19,018 nt of DNA from CALKWS01 sp035302405 (GTDB lineage Bacteria; Actinomycetota; Actinomycetes; Actinomycetales; Beutenbergiaceae): positions 1 through 19,018 of the forward strand of contig DATGSR010000048.1 in NCBI GenBank assembly GCA_035302405.1, written 5' to 3'. Under the pieces are notes generated by a model. That model saw only the letters and a program-made list of their open reading frames with translations. It made no database searches and was not told the origin of the DNA. This document shows, piece after piece, positions 8,057 to 16,963 of this stretch. Position 1 is the first letter of the stretch. Every line of letters starts with the position of its first letter. The position numbers and the translations under genes were made by a program.

Positions 8057-8079
8057 GCATCGGCCTGATCAGCCGATGC
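8057..8079 (+). terminator. perfect hairpin downstream of orn
   Basis: GCATCGGC and GCCGATGC form a perfect 8-bp stem around a 7-base loop (CTGATCA), 35 bases after the orn stop. No run of T follows, so it is either a factor-assisted terminator, an mRNA 3'-end stabiliser, or a protein site; its position favours a transcript end. Confidence 0.5.
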
Positions 8080-8195
8080 AGGTGAGACTGTCCTGGGGCA
8101 GGGTGATCAACCCAACGTTCGCGGGCGCGCCGGAATGCGCCAGCACCGCACCAACTTGGGTACACTGGACGTCGCCGGGCGATCCCCGGCACCTT

Positions 8196-8272
8196 GGTGG
8201 GTGTAGCTCAGCTGGTAGAGCGCCGCGTTGTGGTCGCGGATGTCGCGGGTTCAAGTCCCGTCACTCACCCCA
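8196..8272 (+). tRNA. tRNA-His (anticodon GTG)
   Basis: The cloverleaf can be drawn fully. The acceptor stem 8197-8203 pairs with 8262-8268 (one G-U pair). The D arm holds GCTC-AGCTGGTA-GAGC. The anticodon stem CCGCG/CGCGG (8223-8227, 8235-8239) carries a 7-base loop with GTG at 8230-8232, and the T arm reads GCGGG-TTCAAGT-CCCGT. The discriminator base is C73 (8269), and an encoded G sits just before the acceptor stem at 8196, the G(-1):C73 pair that is unique to tRNA-His. CCA is encoded (8270-8272). TACACT at 8161-8166 is a possible -10 upstream. Confidence 0.97.
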
Positions 8273-8425
8273 ATATTTTGGCCGCGGGCTGGCCAGGACC
8301 AACCCAGAACCCGGCGATCTGGCGCTCGCAGACCTAGGTACAGCCGTCGCTCCAAGAGCGGAGATCCGGCGCATCCGACCTGCGGGCAGATTGGTCGGCG
8401 TCTTCCTGCCGCCACGCACGGCGCG

Positions 8426-8449
8426 TAGGGTGATGTGAGGGCAAGGAGG
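8426..8449 (+). promoter_or_regulatory. candidate -10 and strong ribosome binding site of the MFS gene
   Basis: TAGGGT at 8426-8431 fits TAnnnT. AAGGAGG at 8443-8449 is a near-perfect Shine-Dalgarno six bases before GTG 8456. The latter decides that start over GTG 8435, which has no such site. Confidence 0.5.
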
Positions 8450-8455
8450 CGGACC

Positions 8456-9745
8456 GTGGCAGCGCCCGAGACGGAGAGCCACCCGGTAACCAGGGAGGTT
8501 GCGCGGGTTCATCGCCGTACCTTGACGGTGGTGATCCTCAGTCAGATCCTCGGCGGTGCGGGTTTGGCTGCCGGCATCTCCGTAGGCGCCCTTCTGGCTC
8601 AGGACCTGCTCGGCTCGGATGCCCTCTCGGGCCTACCGACCGGCCTGTTTACGCTGGGCTCCGCCCTCGCCGCGTTCCTCGTGGGCCGATCCACCCAGCG
8701 CTTCGGCCGGCGCATCGGGCTGGCATACGGGTTTCTCGCCGGCGGCGTGGGTGCGATCGGCGTGGTGCTCGCCTCGGTCGCAGCCAACGTGCCGCTGCTG
8801 TTCGCCTCGCTTTTTATCTACGGGGCCGGGACGGCGACCAACCTGCAAGCCCGTTACGCCGGTACCGACCTGGCCCCTGCGCACAAGCGGGGCCTGGGCA
8901 CGAGCATGGCAATGGTCGCCACCACGGTGGGCGCAGTCGCCGGGCCGAACTTGATCGAGCCGCTCGGCCGCCTCGCGGATGCGATCGGGGTGCCGACCCT
9001 AGCGGGGCCCTTCATCCTCGCAGCGTTCTCCTATACCGCGGCCGGGCTTGTGTTGTTCGGCTTGCTGCGGCCCGATCCGTATCTGCTGGCCCGGCGGATC
9101 GCCAGCCGCACGGCGTCCGCTCCAGACCGCTCGGTGCCGACACCGACGGGCGCGCCTCCCAAGGTGGGCGTGGGCGCGTACGTGGGTGCCGCCGTCATGG
9201 TGCTGACGCAGATGGTCATGGTCGCGATCATGACGATGACGCCGGTGCACATGCGCGCACACGGTCATGAGATGGGCGAGGTCGGCCTGGTCATCGGACT
9301 TCATATCGGGGCGATGTGGCTGCCGTCTCTGGGCACTGGGGTGCTGGTGGACAAGTGGGGCCGCACCCCGATGGTGGTATGTGCCGGCCTCACGCTGTTG
9401 TCGGCGGGCTTCCTTGCCGCCATGTCACCCGGAGATTCTCTCGGCTTACTCATCCTCGCCCTCGTCCTCCTCGGCCTGGGGTGGAACTTCGGCCTCGTCG
9501 CGGGTACCGCCCTGGTCGTCGATGCCACCGTGCCGCAGAACCGTCCAAGAACGCAGGGCAACATCGATGTGCTGATCGCCCTGTCGGGCGCCGGTGGCGG
9601 TGCGGTCTCGGGCATAGTGGTCCACTCCGCCGATTTCCAGACGCTGTCCTTAGCGGGCGGCGCGCTCGCTCTGGCGTTGATCCCCGTCCTGGTGGCAGCC
9701 CGAATCCGGAAGCCCGCCAGCACGGAAGCAACGTCGACGTCCTGA
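8456..9745 (+). CDS. MFS transporter, probable drug/metabolite exporter
   Basis: The product is 429 residues, starting at GTG 8456 behind AAGGAGG. It shows about twelve hydrophobic segments in two halves. The major facilitator motif A appears after helix 2 as GRSTQRFGRRIGLAYG and again in the second half as GVLVDKWGRTPMVV. The N-terminal half has FIYGAGTATNLQARYAGTDLAP and a G/P-containing stretch GTSMAMVATTVGAVAGPNLIEPLG, as in proton-driven multidrug antiporters. A polar loop of about 40 residues (around 215-255) joins the halves. The substrate cannot be assigned. It is alone on its strand and converges with the DUF998 gene, the gap holding a clean hairpin. Whether the TetR regulator at 10583 controls it is unknown. 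Confidence 0.88.
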   Translation: MAAPETESHPVTREVARVHRRTLTVVILSQILGGAGLAAGISVGALLAQDLLGSDALSGLPTGLFTLGSALAAFLVGRSTQRFGRRIGLAYGFLAGGVGAIGVVLASVAANVPLLFASLFIYGAGTATNLQARYAGTDLAPAHKRGLGTSMAMVATTVGAVAGPNLIEPLGRLADAIGVPTLAGPFILAAFSYTAAGLVLFGLLRPDPYLLARRIASRTASAPDRSVPTPTGAPPKVGVGAYVGAAVMVLTQMVMVAIMTMTPVHMRAHGHEMGEVGLVIGLHIGAMWLPSLGTGVLVDKWGRTPMVVCAGLTLLSAGFLAAMSPGDSLGLLILALVLLGLGWNFGLVAGTALVVDATVPQNRPRTQGNIDVLIALSGAGGGAVSGIVVHSADFQTLSLAGGALALALIPVLVAARIRKPASTEATSTS

Positions 9746-9795
9746 GACAACCGTCGACCTGTCTGAAAAGCATTCGACGTCGGATCCGGCCGGGC

Positions 9796-9820
9796 AGCCG
9801 ACCATCGGATCCGGTCGGCT
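9796..9820. terminator. hairpin between convergent MFS and DUF998 genes
   Basis: AGCCGACC (9796-9803) and GGTCGGCT (9813-9820) form a perfect 8-bp stem with a 9-base loop, in the 84-base gap between two convergent stop codons. No T-run is present on either side. The position suits a two-way transcription end. Confidence 0.6.
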
Positions 9821-9829
9821 ACTCAAGTC

Positions 9830-10543
9830 TCAGAGACGACGATCGGCCTCGCGGCGCTCGGCGATCACTGGATGGGGCGTCCATCGGTAGAAGTGAGCAC
9901 AGGCAAGGGCCAGCCACGCCCAGGAGCAGACCACTGCCGCCCACAGTAACCCGATGCCGAGCGGGGAAGTTCCCATGGCAGCACCGATAAGGAATCCGGC
10001 GACGATCAGGGCAGCCAGTGCCGTCCCGGCCCGCGCATACGCCCGCTCTCCGATGCGTCCAGCCCATCTGGCATAACTGAGCGCGGCGGCCGCGACCGCC
10101 AGGAACGCGATGCCGCCGAACAGGAAGCGCAAGGTCCCGCCAAGCGTCATCGCCGTCACCGCTTCGCCCGTCCCGACCGGGTCACCAGCGGGGAAGCCCG
10201 CGACTGGATCCGGTGGGAAGGCGGCGCTGAGCAGCATTCCGGCGCCATAGCATCCGGTTAGCACAGACATCGCCAGGCCCCGGCCGTCGCGAACTGCCCG
10301 GTACATCCCGAGGGCGGCAATGATGGTCATGAGCGCGGCGAGCACGAGGTTGGTCCGCTGCAGCCACCCCCAGGGCCCCAGCATCAACAAACTGAGCGGG
10401 TGCCGGCTGAGATCGAAACCCGATCGGGTTGCGGCCAACACCAGCCCGATCGCGAGATAGAACGGCCCGGCCACCACTCCCCAGCCGAGCAGACTGCGCG
10501 TGATCGCTGCGCCCCGATCGAACCCCGGTTCGTTGTGGTTCAT
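9830..10543 (-). CDS. DUF998-family membrane protein
   Basis: The product is 237 residues from ATG 10541-10543, with GAGGCGG as ribosome binding site a few bases upstream. About six hydrophobic segments are visible. The stretch SGFDLSRHPLSLLMLGPWGWLQ is the signature of DUF998, an integral membrane family of unknown function. The N-terminus is short and cytosolic-looking, and the C-terminus ends in a charged RWTPHPVIAERREADRRL. It is divergent from a TetR regulator with only 39 bases between the starts, so it is the most likely target of that regulator. DUF998 genes next to TetR genes are frequent in actinobacteria, but I know of no proven role. Confidence 0.85.
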   Translation of the reverse strand: MNHNEPGFDRGAAITRSLLGWGVVAGPFYLAIGLVLAATRSGFDLSRHPLSLLMLGPWGWLQRTNLVLAALMTIIAALGMYRAVRDGRGLAMSVLTGCYGAGMLLSAAFPPDPVAGFPAGDPVGTGEAVTAMTLGGTLRFLFGGIAFLAVAAAALSYARWAGRIGERAYARAGTALAALIVAGFLIGAAMGTSPLGIGLLWAAVVCSWAWLALACAHFYRWTPHPVIAERREADRRL

Positions 10544-10565
10544 ATCGCCGCCTCGTGCACTCGGT

Positions 10566-10581
10566 AGTGCATTATTGCACT
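10566..10581. promoter_or_regulatory. candidate TetR operator
   Basis: AGTGCATTATTGCACT is a perfect inverted repeat (6-bp arms, 4-base centre) lying one base before the tetR start codon and inside the 39-base divergent gap. It overlaps CATTAT (10570-10575), a -10-like hexamer seven bases before ATG 10583. A related half GTGCAC occurs at 10555-10560. Binding here would block the regulator's own promoter and probably the divergent DUF998 promoter. Confidence 0.65.
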
Positions 10582-10582
10582 T

Positions 10583-11272
10583 ATGGGTGCAGTTTCGTCA
10601 AGCGAGTCCAGGGGGCCCGTCCCCGCCGCAGACCCCCGGGTGGAGCGGTCCCGCCAAGCCATCCTGACCGGCGCGACGGCCGTCTTCCTCCGACAAGGAT
10701 TCGATGGGGCCCGGATTGACGACATCGCTCGGGAAGCGGGGGTCGCCAAACGCACGGTCTACAACGTGTTCGCCGACAAGGAGGAACTTTTCCGGGCAAC
10801 TGTGCTCTCGGCCATCGGGATCGCGGAGTCCTTCACCACTGACCTAGAACGTACGACGGCGCGGATCGTGGATGCGGAGCGGGACCTCCCGCGGGTGATG
10901 CGCCAACTCGCCGTCACCGTGCTGCGGGGGCCGGTGTTGCCCTTGCGTCGCCTTCTGGTGAGCGAGGCACGCCGCTTCCCCGACCTCGTGGTCGAGTATC
11001 GCCAGCGCGCCCCCGAAGCGGTGCTGCGGTCATTGGCCGGCGCGCTGGCGAAGTTCGCCGACGAAGGGCACTTGACGCTCACCGATCCAAATCTCGCTGC
11101 GGAACATCTGGCGTTCCTGACCTTCGGAGCGGACCTGGATCGGGGGATGTTCGACCCGGAGCCGCCCAGTGCACGCCGAATCCGAGCCCGGGCGGATGCG
11201 GGCACCGCCGTGTTCCTTCGCGCATACCGGCAAGCGCGCCTCACCGATCAGCCGGCGCAGGCCGAGCGGTAG
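10583..11272 (+). CDS. TetR/AcrR-family transcriptional regulator
   Basis: The product is 229 residues from ATG 10583. The N-terminal DNA-binding domain spans about residues 22-70: helix ILTGATAVFLRQGFDGARID followed by the helix-turn-helix DDIAREAGVAKRTVYNVFADKEELF, a classic TetR signature. The C-terminal part (about 80-215) is helical with SEARRFPDLVVEYRQRAPEAV, resembling the AefR-like C-terminal ligand/dimer domain. The ligand is unknown. There is no ribosome binding site before the ATG, so the transcript is probably leaderless. The start codon abuts a perfect palindrome, indicating autoregulation and control of the divergent DUF998 gene. The MFS gene further away may or may not be in the regulon. 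Confidence 0.92.
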   Translation: MGAVSSSESRGPVPAADPRVERSRQAILTGATAVFLRQGFDGARIDDIAREAGVAKRTVYNVFADKEELFRATVLSAIGIAESFTTDLERTTARIVDAERDLPRVMRQLAVTVLRGPVLPLRRLLVSEARRFPDLVVEYRQRAPEAVLRSLAGALAKFADEGHLTLTDPNLAAEHLAFLTFGADLDRGMFDPEPPSARRIRARADAGTAVFLRAYRQARLTDQPAQAER

Positions 11273-11282
11273 TGCCCGCTCG

Positions 11283-11323
11283 CGAGGTACCTCGGTCGTG
11301 CTCACCTCGGGGGAGCCTCCCCC
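11283..11323 (+). terminator. palindrome plus GC hairpin after tetR
   Basis: CGAGGTACCTCG (11283-11294) is a perfect 12-base palindrome. It is followed by GGGGGA-GCC-TCCCCC (11309-11323), a 6-bp hairpin with a 3-base loop. Both lie within 55 bases of the tetR stop. No T-run follows. A transcript end is the simplest reading; the first palindrome could also be a protein site. Confidence 0.45.
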
Positions 11324-11434
11324 CTCCCGTAAAGGGGTAAAACCCGCGCGCCGCTGACGCAGTTGCATGCCTTCCGCGAGCGGACGGGTCGGGACTTACC
11401 CTGGTACTCCACTCGTTAAGCACCGACGCTGCCC

Positions 11435-11440
11435 TATTGT
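11435..11440 (+). promoter_or_regulatory. candidate -10 element for a leaderless HAD transcript
   Basis: TATTGT matches TAnnnT and ends six bases before ATG 11447. No Shine-Dalgarno sequence is present in the bases between, which supports a transcript starting at the start codon. Confidence 0.45.
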
Positions 11441-11446
11441 CGACTC

Positions 11447-12133
11447 ATGCCCCCTCGCCCCTCCCTGGCCAAAGATCTCCTGTGGAGCGCGGAACTGGTG
11501 GTATTGGACTTCGACGGCCCGATCACCAGGCTGCTACCGGGGCAGGCGTTCCTGGAACTGACCGACCGAGCCAAACAGTTGCTCGCCGAGTGGGGTGTGC
11601 CCGTGGACGGCGAGTCGGCCCAGCACACCGACCACGTGCAACTGTTGCGCAGCGTGCACGCGCAGTACCCGGCGGCAGGCATCCGGTTGGAGCGTTGGTG
11701 CACCGAGCAGGAGATGGCAGCCGCCGCTCTCGCCCGGCCGGTGCCGGCGGCCGCGCGGTTCGTCGCCGAATGCCGCCGGCGGGGCCTCGCCATGGCGGTG
11801 GTGACCAACAACGCCCCGGAGGCGGTGAGTGCCGTCCTCACCCGTGGCGGCCCCGCGCTGGGCGGGTTGCCGGTGCACGGCCGGAGCCCGGGAGGGATCG
11901 ACGACCTAAAACCCGCACCGGATATGTTACTGGCCGCGGCCGCCCAAGCCGGGGTCGACCCTGCGGCGGCGGTCATGGTGGGCGACACCGCTAGCGATGT
12001 CCGGGCCGCCACACGGGCAGGAATGCGCTGCATCGGGCTATCCGAGGAGCCCACGCAGCGGGAGGAACTCCTACGCGCCGGGGCGGTCGCCGTCGTTGGC
12101 GATCTGGGTGCGTTGCTGCCCGCCTCCACATGA
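11447..12133 (+). CDS. HAD-superfamily phosphatase
   Basis: The product is 228 residues from ATG 11447. All four HAD motifs are visible: motif I DFDGPI (nucleophile Asp21, acid/base Asp23), motif II Thr120 in VVTNNAPE, motif III Lys155 in DDLKPAPDM, and motif IV GDTASD (Asp180, Asp184). Residues about 30-100 form a helical cap, as in phosphoglycolate-phosphatase-like enzymes, so a small phosphorylated metabolite is the likely substrate. The gene ends 62 bases before the ribA fusion on the same strand. I infer, weakly, that it could dephosphorylate the pyrimidine phosphate intermediate made by that enzyme; in riboflavin synthesis this step is also done by HAD enzymes. It could equally be an unrelated housekeeping phosphatase. 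Confidence 0.88.
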   Translation: MPPRPSLAKDLLWSAELVVLDFDGPITRLLPGQAFLELTDRAKQLLAEWGVPVDGESAQHTDHVQLLRSVHAQYPAAGIRLERWCTEQEMAAAALARPVPAAARFVAECRRRGLAMAVVTNNAPEAVSAVLTRGGPALGGLPVHGRSPGGIDDLKPAPDMLLAAAAQAGVDPAAAVMVGDTASDVRAATRAGMRCIGLSEEPTQREELLRAGAVAVVGDLGALLPAST

Positions 12134-12184
12134 GGTGCTTCTCGGGGCGGTCTCTTGAAGTGGCGAAGGCTGCGGTTCGATGAC

Positions 12185-12190
12185 GATACT
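12185..12190 (+). promoter_or_regulatory. candidate -10 element of the ribA fusion gene
   Basis: GATACT (close to TATACT) ends five bases before ATG 12196, and no ribosome binding site is seen, so this is another possible leaderless start. The 62-base gap is too short for an FMN riboswitch and shows none of its conserved elements. Confidence 0.35.
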
Positions 12191-12195
12191 CACCT

Positions 12196-13647
<1,452 letters not shown>

Positions 13648-14679
13648 GTCCGCGGCGGTCTGGTCCCAGGCGGGTAGGTGCTCGCGCCGGCGCAGGGCGC
13701 CTGCCCGCCAGGACGCGCGGGTCGCCGGCTCGGTGAGCCAGCCACGCAACGCCCGCGACCAGGATCGCCAATCCCGCGGATCGGCTATCGCGCCGGGGGG
13801 ATCAGGGTGGGCGGCGCTGGGCTGGGGTGCACCAAAAAGCGCCTCCACCGCCCCGGTACCCCGGGCCACGATCGCCGGGATCCCCCGCGCGAGGGCTTCG
13901 GTGACCACCAGCCCGTAGGTCTCCACCAACGACGGCACCAACAGCAGGTCGGTACGGTGCCACAGTTGCTCACGTTCCTGCCCCGTGACCACTCCGGGCA
14001 GGGCGATGCGATCACGCAGGCCGGTTTCGCCAAGGGCCCTCTTGATACGGGTGGCCACCTCCGGCTGGGTGGTGGGACCCGCGAAGGTCGCGCGCCAGGG
14101 CAGATCCTGCAGGCTGCCGAACGCGGGCAGGAGTAACTCCTGGTTCTTGGCCGTGCTCACCGCACCCAGCACCAACAGGTGCGGCGGGTCATCCCCCACG
14201 GTGAGCGGGGCTGGTTCGGTGCCGGGTGCGGCGATCACCACGTCGACCGCGCCGTAGCGAGCGGCAAGGTCGCGGGCGGTCCAGGCGCTGGTGGCCACCA
14301 CAGCGGCGGCAGCGCGCACGGCGCGGTGCTCGGCGGCCGCGAGCCGGTCGGCCACCGCAGGTTCCAGGGCCGGGTCCGCGGGCAGCGGCAGATGGATCAG
14401 TAGTACCACAGTGGCGCCCGCAGCGGTGGCGTGCTCGATCTGGGCCGGGCAGGCGCTGCCGATCAGCCCGTCGACGACGATTACCCCGCCTTTGCACAGG
14501 GCGGCAGCGACCGCGCGCCGCTCCCCCGCATCGGGGTGTGGCCAGGAGCCCGGGAGGGAGATGACGTCCACAGGGCCGTGCTCCCGGCGCCAGGCGGCGA
14601 TCACCTGCTCGTCATATACGTCCCCGCCGCTGGGCCCACCATCACGGGCGGGCACCACGAAGCGAAGCGGCGGCACGCC

Positions 14680-15066
14680 TCAGCCGTCGGTCAGGTCGAG
14701 CCGGTAGGTGGCCCGCGCGTTGGGATGTTCGTGCAAGGTCACCTCGATCGCGGTGAACGGGCTGGTGTCCATCAGTTTCGCGAGTTGGTGGGCCACGTGC
14801 CGGGCCACCACCTCGGTGGTGGTGATCATCCCGGCGAAGGTCTCCAGGTCGTCCAGGTTGCGGTAGCGCAACTCGCCCACCACCTGTCCGAGCACCTCGG
14901 TGGCGGCCCCGATGTCGAGCACCACGCCATGCTCGTCCAATTCGGTGCGGTGCCAGGTCGCCTCCACCACGTACGTCACCCCGTGCAGCCCCTGTGCAGG
15001 CCCGAAGAACGGGTCCGGCAGGCTGTGGGCGACCATCATGTGGTCCTTGACGGTCACACTGAACAA
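14680..15066 (-). CDS. 6-pyruvoyl-tetrahydropterin synthase/QueD-like T-fold protein lacking the catalytic residues
   Basis: The product is 128 residues. TTG 15064-15066 is chosen because AGGAGG lies four bases upstream and the protein then begins MFSVTVKDHMMVAHSL, as in actinobacterial homologues; GTG 15057 is an alternative. The T-fold signature is clear, but the active site is altered. Zinc ligands His14 and His28 (LHG) remain, while the third His of HGH is Val30. There is no cysteine in the protein, so the catalytic Cys is absent, and the Asp-His pair (LDHKNL in true enzymes) reads Arg67-Tyr68 (LRYRNL). The pterin-anchoring Glu is kept (Glu113 in HEHPNARATY). S. coelicolor SCO6650, with the same losses, binds no zinc and has no PTPS activity. 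A pterin- or pyrimidine-binding role is likely, reaction unknown. It overlaps the MDR gene end by 13 bases. Confidence 0.88.
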   Translation of the reverse strand: MFSVTVKDHMMVAHSLPDPFFGPAQGLHGVTYVVEATWHRTELDEHGVVLDIGAATEVLGQVVGELRYRNLDDLETFAGMITTTEVVARHVAHQLAKLMDTSPFTAIEVTLHEHPNARATYRLDLTDG

Positions 15067-16043
15067 GGTTCCTCCTCGGGATAGCGGATCAGGTGGCACA
15101 GGGCCGGACGGTCCCCCGCGGCGATCTGGTCGATCACTTCGGGGAGTTCGGTGAAGTCACTCATGCCGCTGAGCAGCGCATCGAAGCGGGGATCAGAGAG
15201 GGTCTGCAGCGCCAGCGTCAGCCGGTCGGTGGTGCTTCGCCGGGCCCGGCGGGCGGTGCTGACGCCGCCGACCTGGCTGCCGCGCAGGGTGAGCCGGCGA
15301 GCGTGGAACGCCTCTCCCAGCGGCACACTCGGTGCGCGGTCGCCGTACCAGGACAGTTCGACCACCTCCGCATCGTCTCCGGCCAGGTCCAGGGCGGTGG
15401 CCAGGCCGGCCTCGGTGGCCGAGCAGTGCAGCACCACATCACAGTCCCCCGCGGCCTGGTCCGGGCTGACCAATTCCACGCCCAACTGCGCCGCGAGGCC
15501 GGCGCGCCCGGAATCGACGTCGACGGCCTGCAACCGGCCCAGCGGGAACCGCGCCAGTAACGCCGCCACGCTGGCCCCGATCATCCCCAGTCCCACCACG
15601 GCGACCCGGTCCCCGATCCGCGGAGCGGCATCCCACAAGCCGTTGATCGCCGTCTCCACCGCTCCGGCGAGTAGTGCGCGTGGGGTGGGCACGTCGTCGG
15701 GGATCGGGACCACGGCGGTGGCGGGCACGACGAAGCGCGTCTGGTGCGGGTGCAGGCAGAAGACACGCTGGCCTTGCAATTGCGCCGGGCCTGCTTCGAC
15801 CACGCCAGCGGTGAGGTAGCCGTACTTGACCGGCCCGGGCAGGTCACCCTCCTGGAATGGTGCGCGCATCAGGTCCCGCACGGTTTCGGGCACCTGATGC
15901 CGGTGCACGAGGGTCTCGGTACCCCGGCTGATCGCCGAGAACAGTGTGCGCACCAGGACCTCATCGGCTGCCGGTGGCGATAGCGTCAGGGGTCGGATCT
16001 CCCCCCGGCCGGGCCCGGTGGTCCAGTACGCATGCGCCTTCAC
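15054..16043 (-). CDS. zinc-type alcohol dehydrogenase-like (MDR) oxidoreductase, apparently without catalytic zinc ligands
   Basis: The product is 329 residues from GTG 16043, which gives the N-terminus VKAHAYWTTGPGRGEIR expected for the family; ATG 16052 would add three residues. GACAAT ends seven bases before the GTG, and GAGG is only three bases away. It has a GroES-like N-terminal domain (about 1-120) and a Rossmann domain with GLGMIG at 151-156 and Asp175/Asp177 after the second strand, suggesting NAD(H). Where zinc-dependent alcohol dehydrogenases have the catalytic Cys, it reads SAISRGTETL, and the structural four-Cys lobe is absent. This resembles the BchC-like group of MDR enzymes. 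First gene of an operon with the PTPS-like and glycosyltransferase genes. It probably oxidises or reduces a side chain of the cluster product. Confidence 0.85.
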   Translation of the reverse strand: MKAHAYWTTGPGRGEIRPLTLSPPAADEVLVRTLFSAISRGTETLVHRHQVPETVRDLMRAPFQEGDLPGPVKYGYLTAGVVEAGPAQLQGQRVFCLHPHQTRFVVPATAVVPIPDDVPTPRALLAGAVETAINGLWDAAPRIGDRVAVVGLGMIGASVAALLARFPLGRLQAVDVDSGRAGLAAQLGVELVSPDQAAGDCDVVLHCSATEAGLATALDLAGDDAEVVELSWYGDRAPSVPLGEAFHARRLTLRGSQVGGVSTARRARRSTTDRLTLALQTLSDPRFDALLSGMSDFTELPEVIDQIAAGDRPALCHLIRYPEEEPCSV

Positions 16044-16071
16044 GCACCTCATTGTCGGGCCAGGTGGCCTA

Positions 16072-16105
16072 ATCCGCGACCGCATTGGATCCGCGACCGC
16101 ATTGG
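16072..16105. repeat. 17-bp direct duplication in a divergent promoter region
   Basis: atccgcgaccgcattgg occurs twice head to tail (16072-16088, 16089-16105) in the 144-base gap between the divergent MDR operon and the pdxH-like gene. It sits just upstream of the MDR start, where a regulator or the -35 region would be. It may be a duplicated protein site or a slippage product. Confidence 0.75.
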
Positions 16106-16187
16106 GCGCGGCTGTTGATGATGCACGGACCGCGCGGCGGTGGTGGACTGGACCGCACCCGTAGCATCGACGCCGCTGAGGAGAGCC

Positions 16188-16802
16188 ATGACCGCCGCCG
16201 AAGAATCAATGGGCGCCGAGTTCGACGATCCGCCCGGGGATCCGTTGGAGTTACTCCGCCGGTGGTGGGATGCGGTTCTCGAGGCCCAGGCGCCCGGCGC
16301 GACCGCGATGAGCCTTGCGACCGTCGGCGCCGATGGCACCCCTTCGGTGCGGTTCGTGGCGATGGCCGATATCGGGGCGGACGGGGTATGTTTCTCTACC
16401 GACGACCGCAGCCCCAAGGCGCAGGAACTGGCGCAGAACCCGCACGTGGCACTCGCCGGCCACTGGGAAGCCACCGGGCAGCAGTACCGCATCAAAGGCG
16501 TGGCGGAGCCGTTGCCCGACGCCGAATCGGAGCGACTGTTCGCTGCGTTGCCGCGCTCGGCACAGGCGGCGCTGCTGGTGGCCGAGCAGAGCGCCACACT
16601 GGATTCCCACGAGGCATTGGTGCACCGGGCCGCGTCGCTGAGCGCTGAGCAGGGCCCGTTGCGGCGCCCCGCGCACTGGCGCAGTTGGTTGGTGCGGGCA
16701 CAGCAGGTGCAGTTCTGGGCGGAGGACCCGTTGGATGTGCACCGCCGCCTGGCCTACATCCGCACCACCGCAGGGTGGTCGGTGCGCCGGTTGCAGCCGT
16801 AA
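16188..16802 (+). CDS. pyridoxamine 5'-phosphate oxidase-family protein (PdxH-like)
   Basis: The product is 204 residues from ATG 16188, preceded by GAGGAGAG (16178-16185) at good spacing and by TAGCAT (16162-16167) as a possible -10. The split-barrel FMN fold is recognisable: LATVGADGTPSVRFVAM (Arg55, FMN phosphate), FSTDDRSPKAQELAQNPHVALAGHW and QQYRIKGVAEPL. The C-terminal dimerisation region RRPAHWRSWLV, VQFWAEDPLDVHRRLAYIR and GWSVRRLQP is typical of true PNPOx/PhzG proteins. The likely reaction is oxidation of pyridoxamine or pyridoxine phosphate to pyridoxal phosphate. However, some actinobacterial relatives have other FMN/F420 roles, so I leave the symbol blank. It is divergent from the pterin-like operon and convergent with aconitase. 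Confidence 0.83.
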   Translation: MTAAEESMGAEFDDPPGDPLELLRRWWDAVLEAQAPGATAMSLATVGADGTPSVRFVAMADIGADGVCFSTDDRSPKAQELAQNPHVALAGHWEATGQQYRIKGVAEPLPDAESERLFAALPRSAQAALLVAEQSATLDSHEALVHRAASLSAEQGPLRRPAHWRSWLVRAQQVQFWAEDPLDVHRRLAYIRTTAGWSVRRLQP

Positions 16803-16865
16803 CACGGAACCGGCGCCCGTCAGCGCTACGGTTTAGCGGCGTGAAATATGCCTCGCCGAGGGCCC

Positions 16866-16963
16866 GCCGCCCGCGGGGGCTCACCGAAGGTGGGGGCTCG
16901 CCGCCCGCGGGGGCTCACCGAAGGTGGGGGCTCGCCGCCCGCGGGCTCATCGAAGTTGCGGCG

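Noticed and set aside
8435..8455. Earlier start for the MFS protein at GTG 8435
   Set aside because: AAGGAGG at 8443-8449 lies inside that extension and is ideally placed for GTG 8456.
8456..11272. MFS, DUF998 and TetR genes as export and control part of the pterin-like cluster
   Set aside because: A clean bidirectional hairpin and separate promoters isolate them, and nothing in the sequence links them to the cluster beyond proximity.
12134..12195. FMN riboswitch before the cyclohydrolase gene
   Set aside because: Only 62 bases are available and no conserved riboswitch segments are seen; the gene looks leaderless.
16841..16963. Small gene starting GTG 16841 after a TACGGT-like hexamer
   Set aside because: Its codons run straight through the 34-base repeat and on into the aconitase antisense frame without any protein-like signature.
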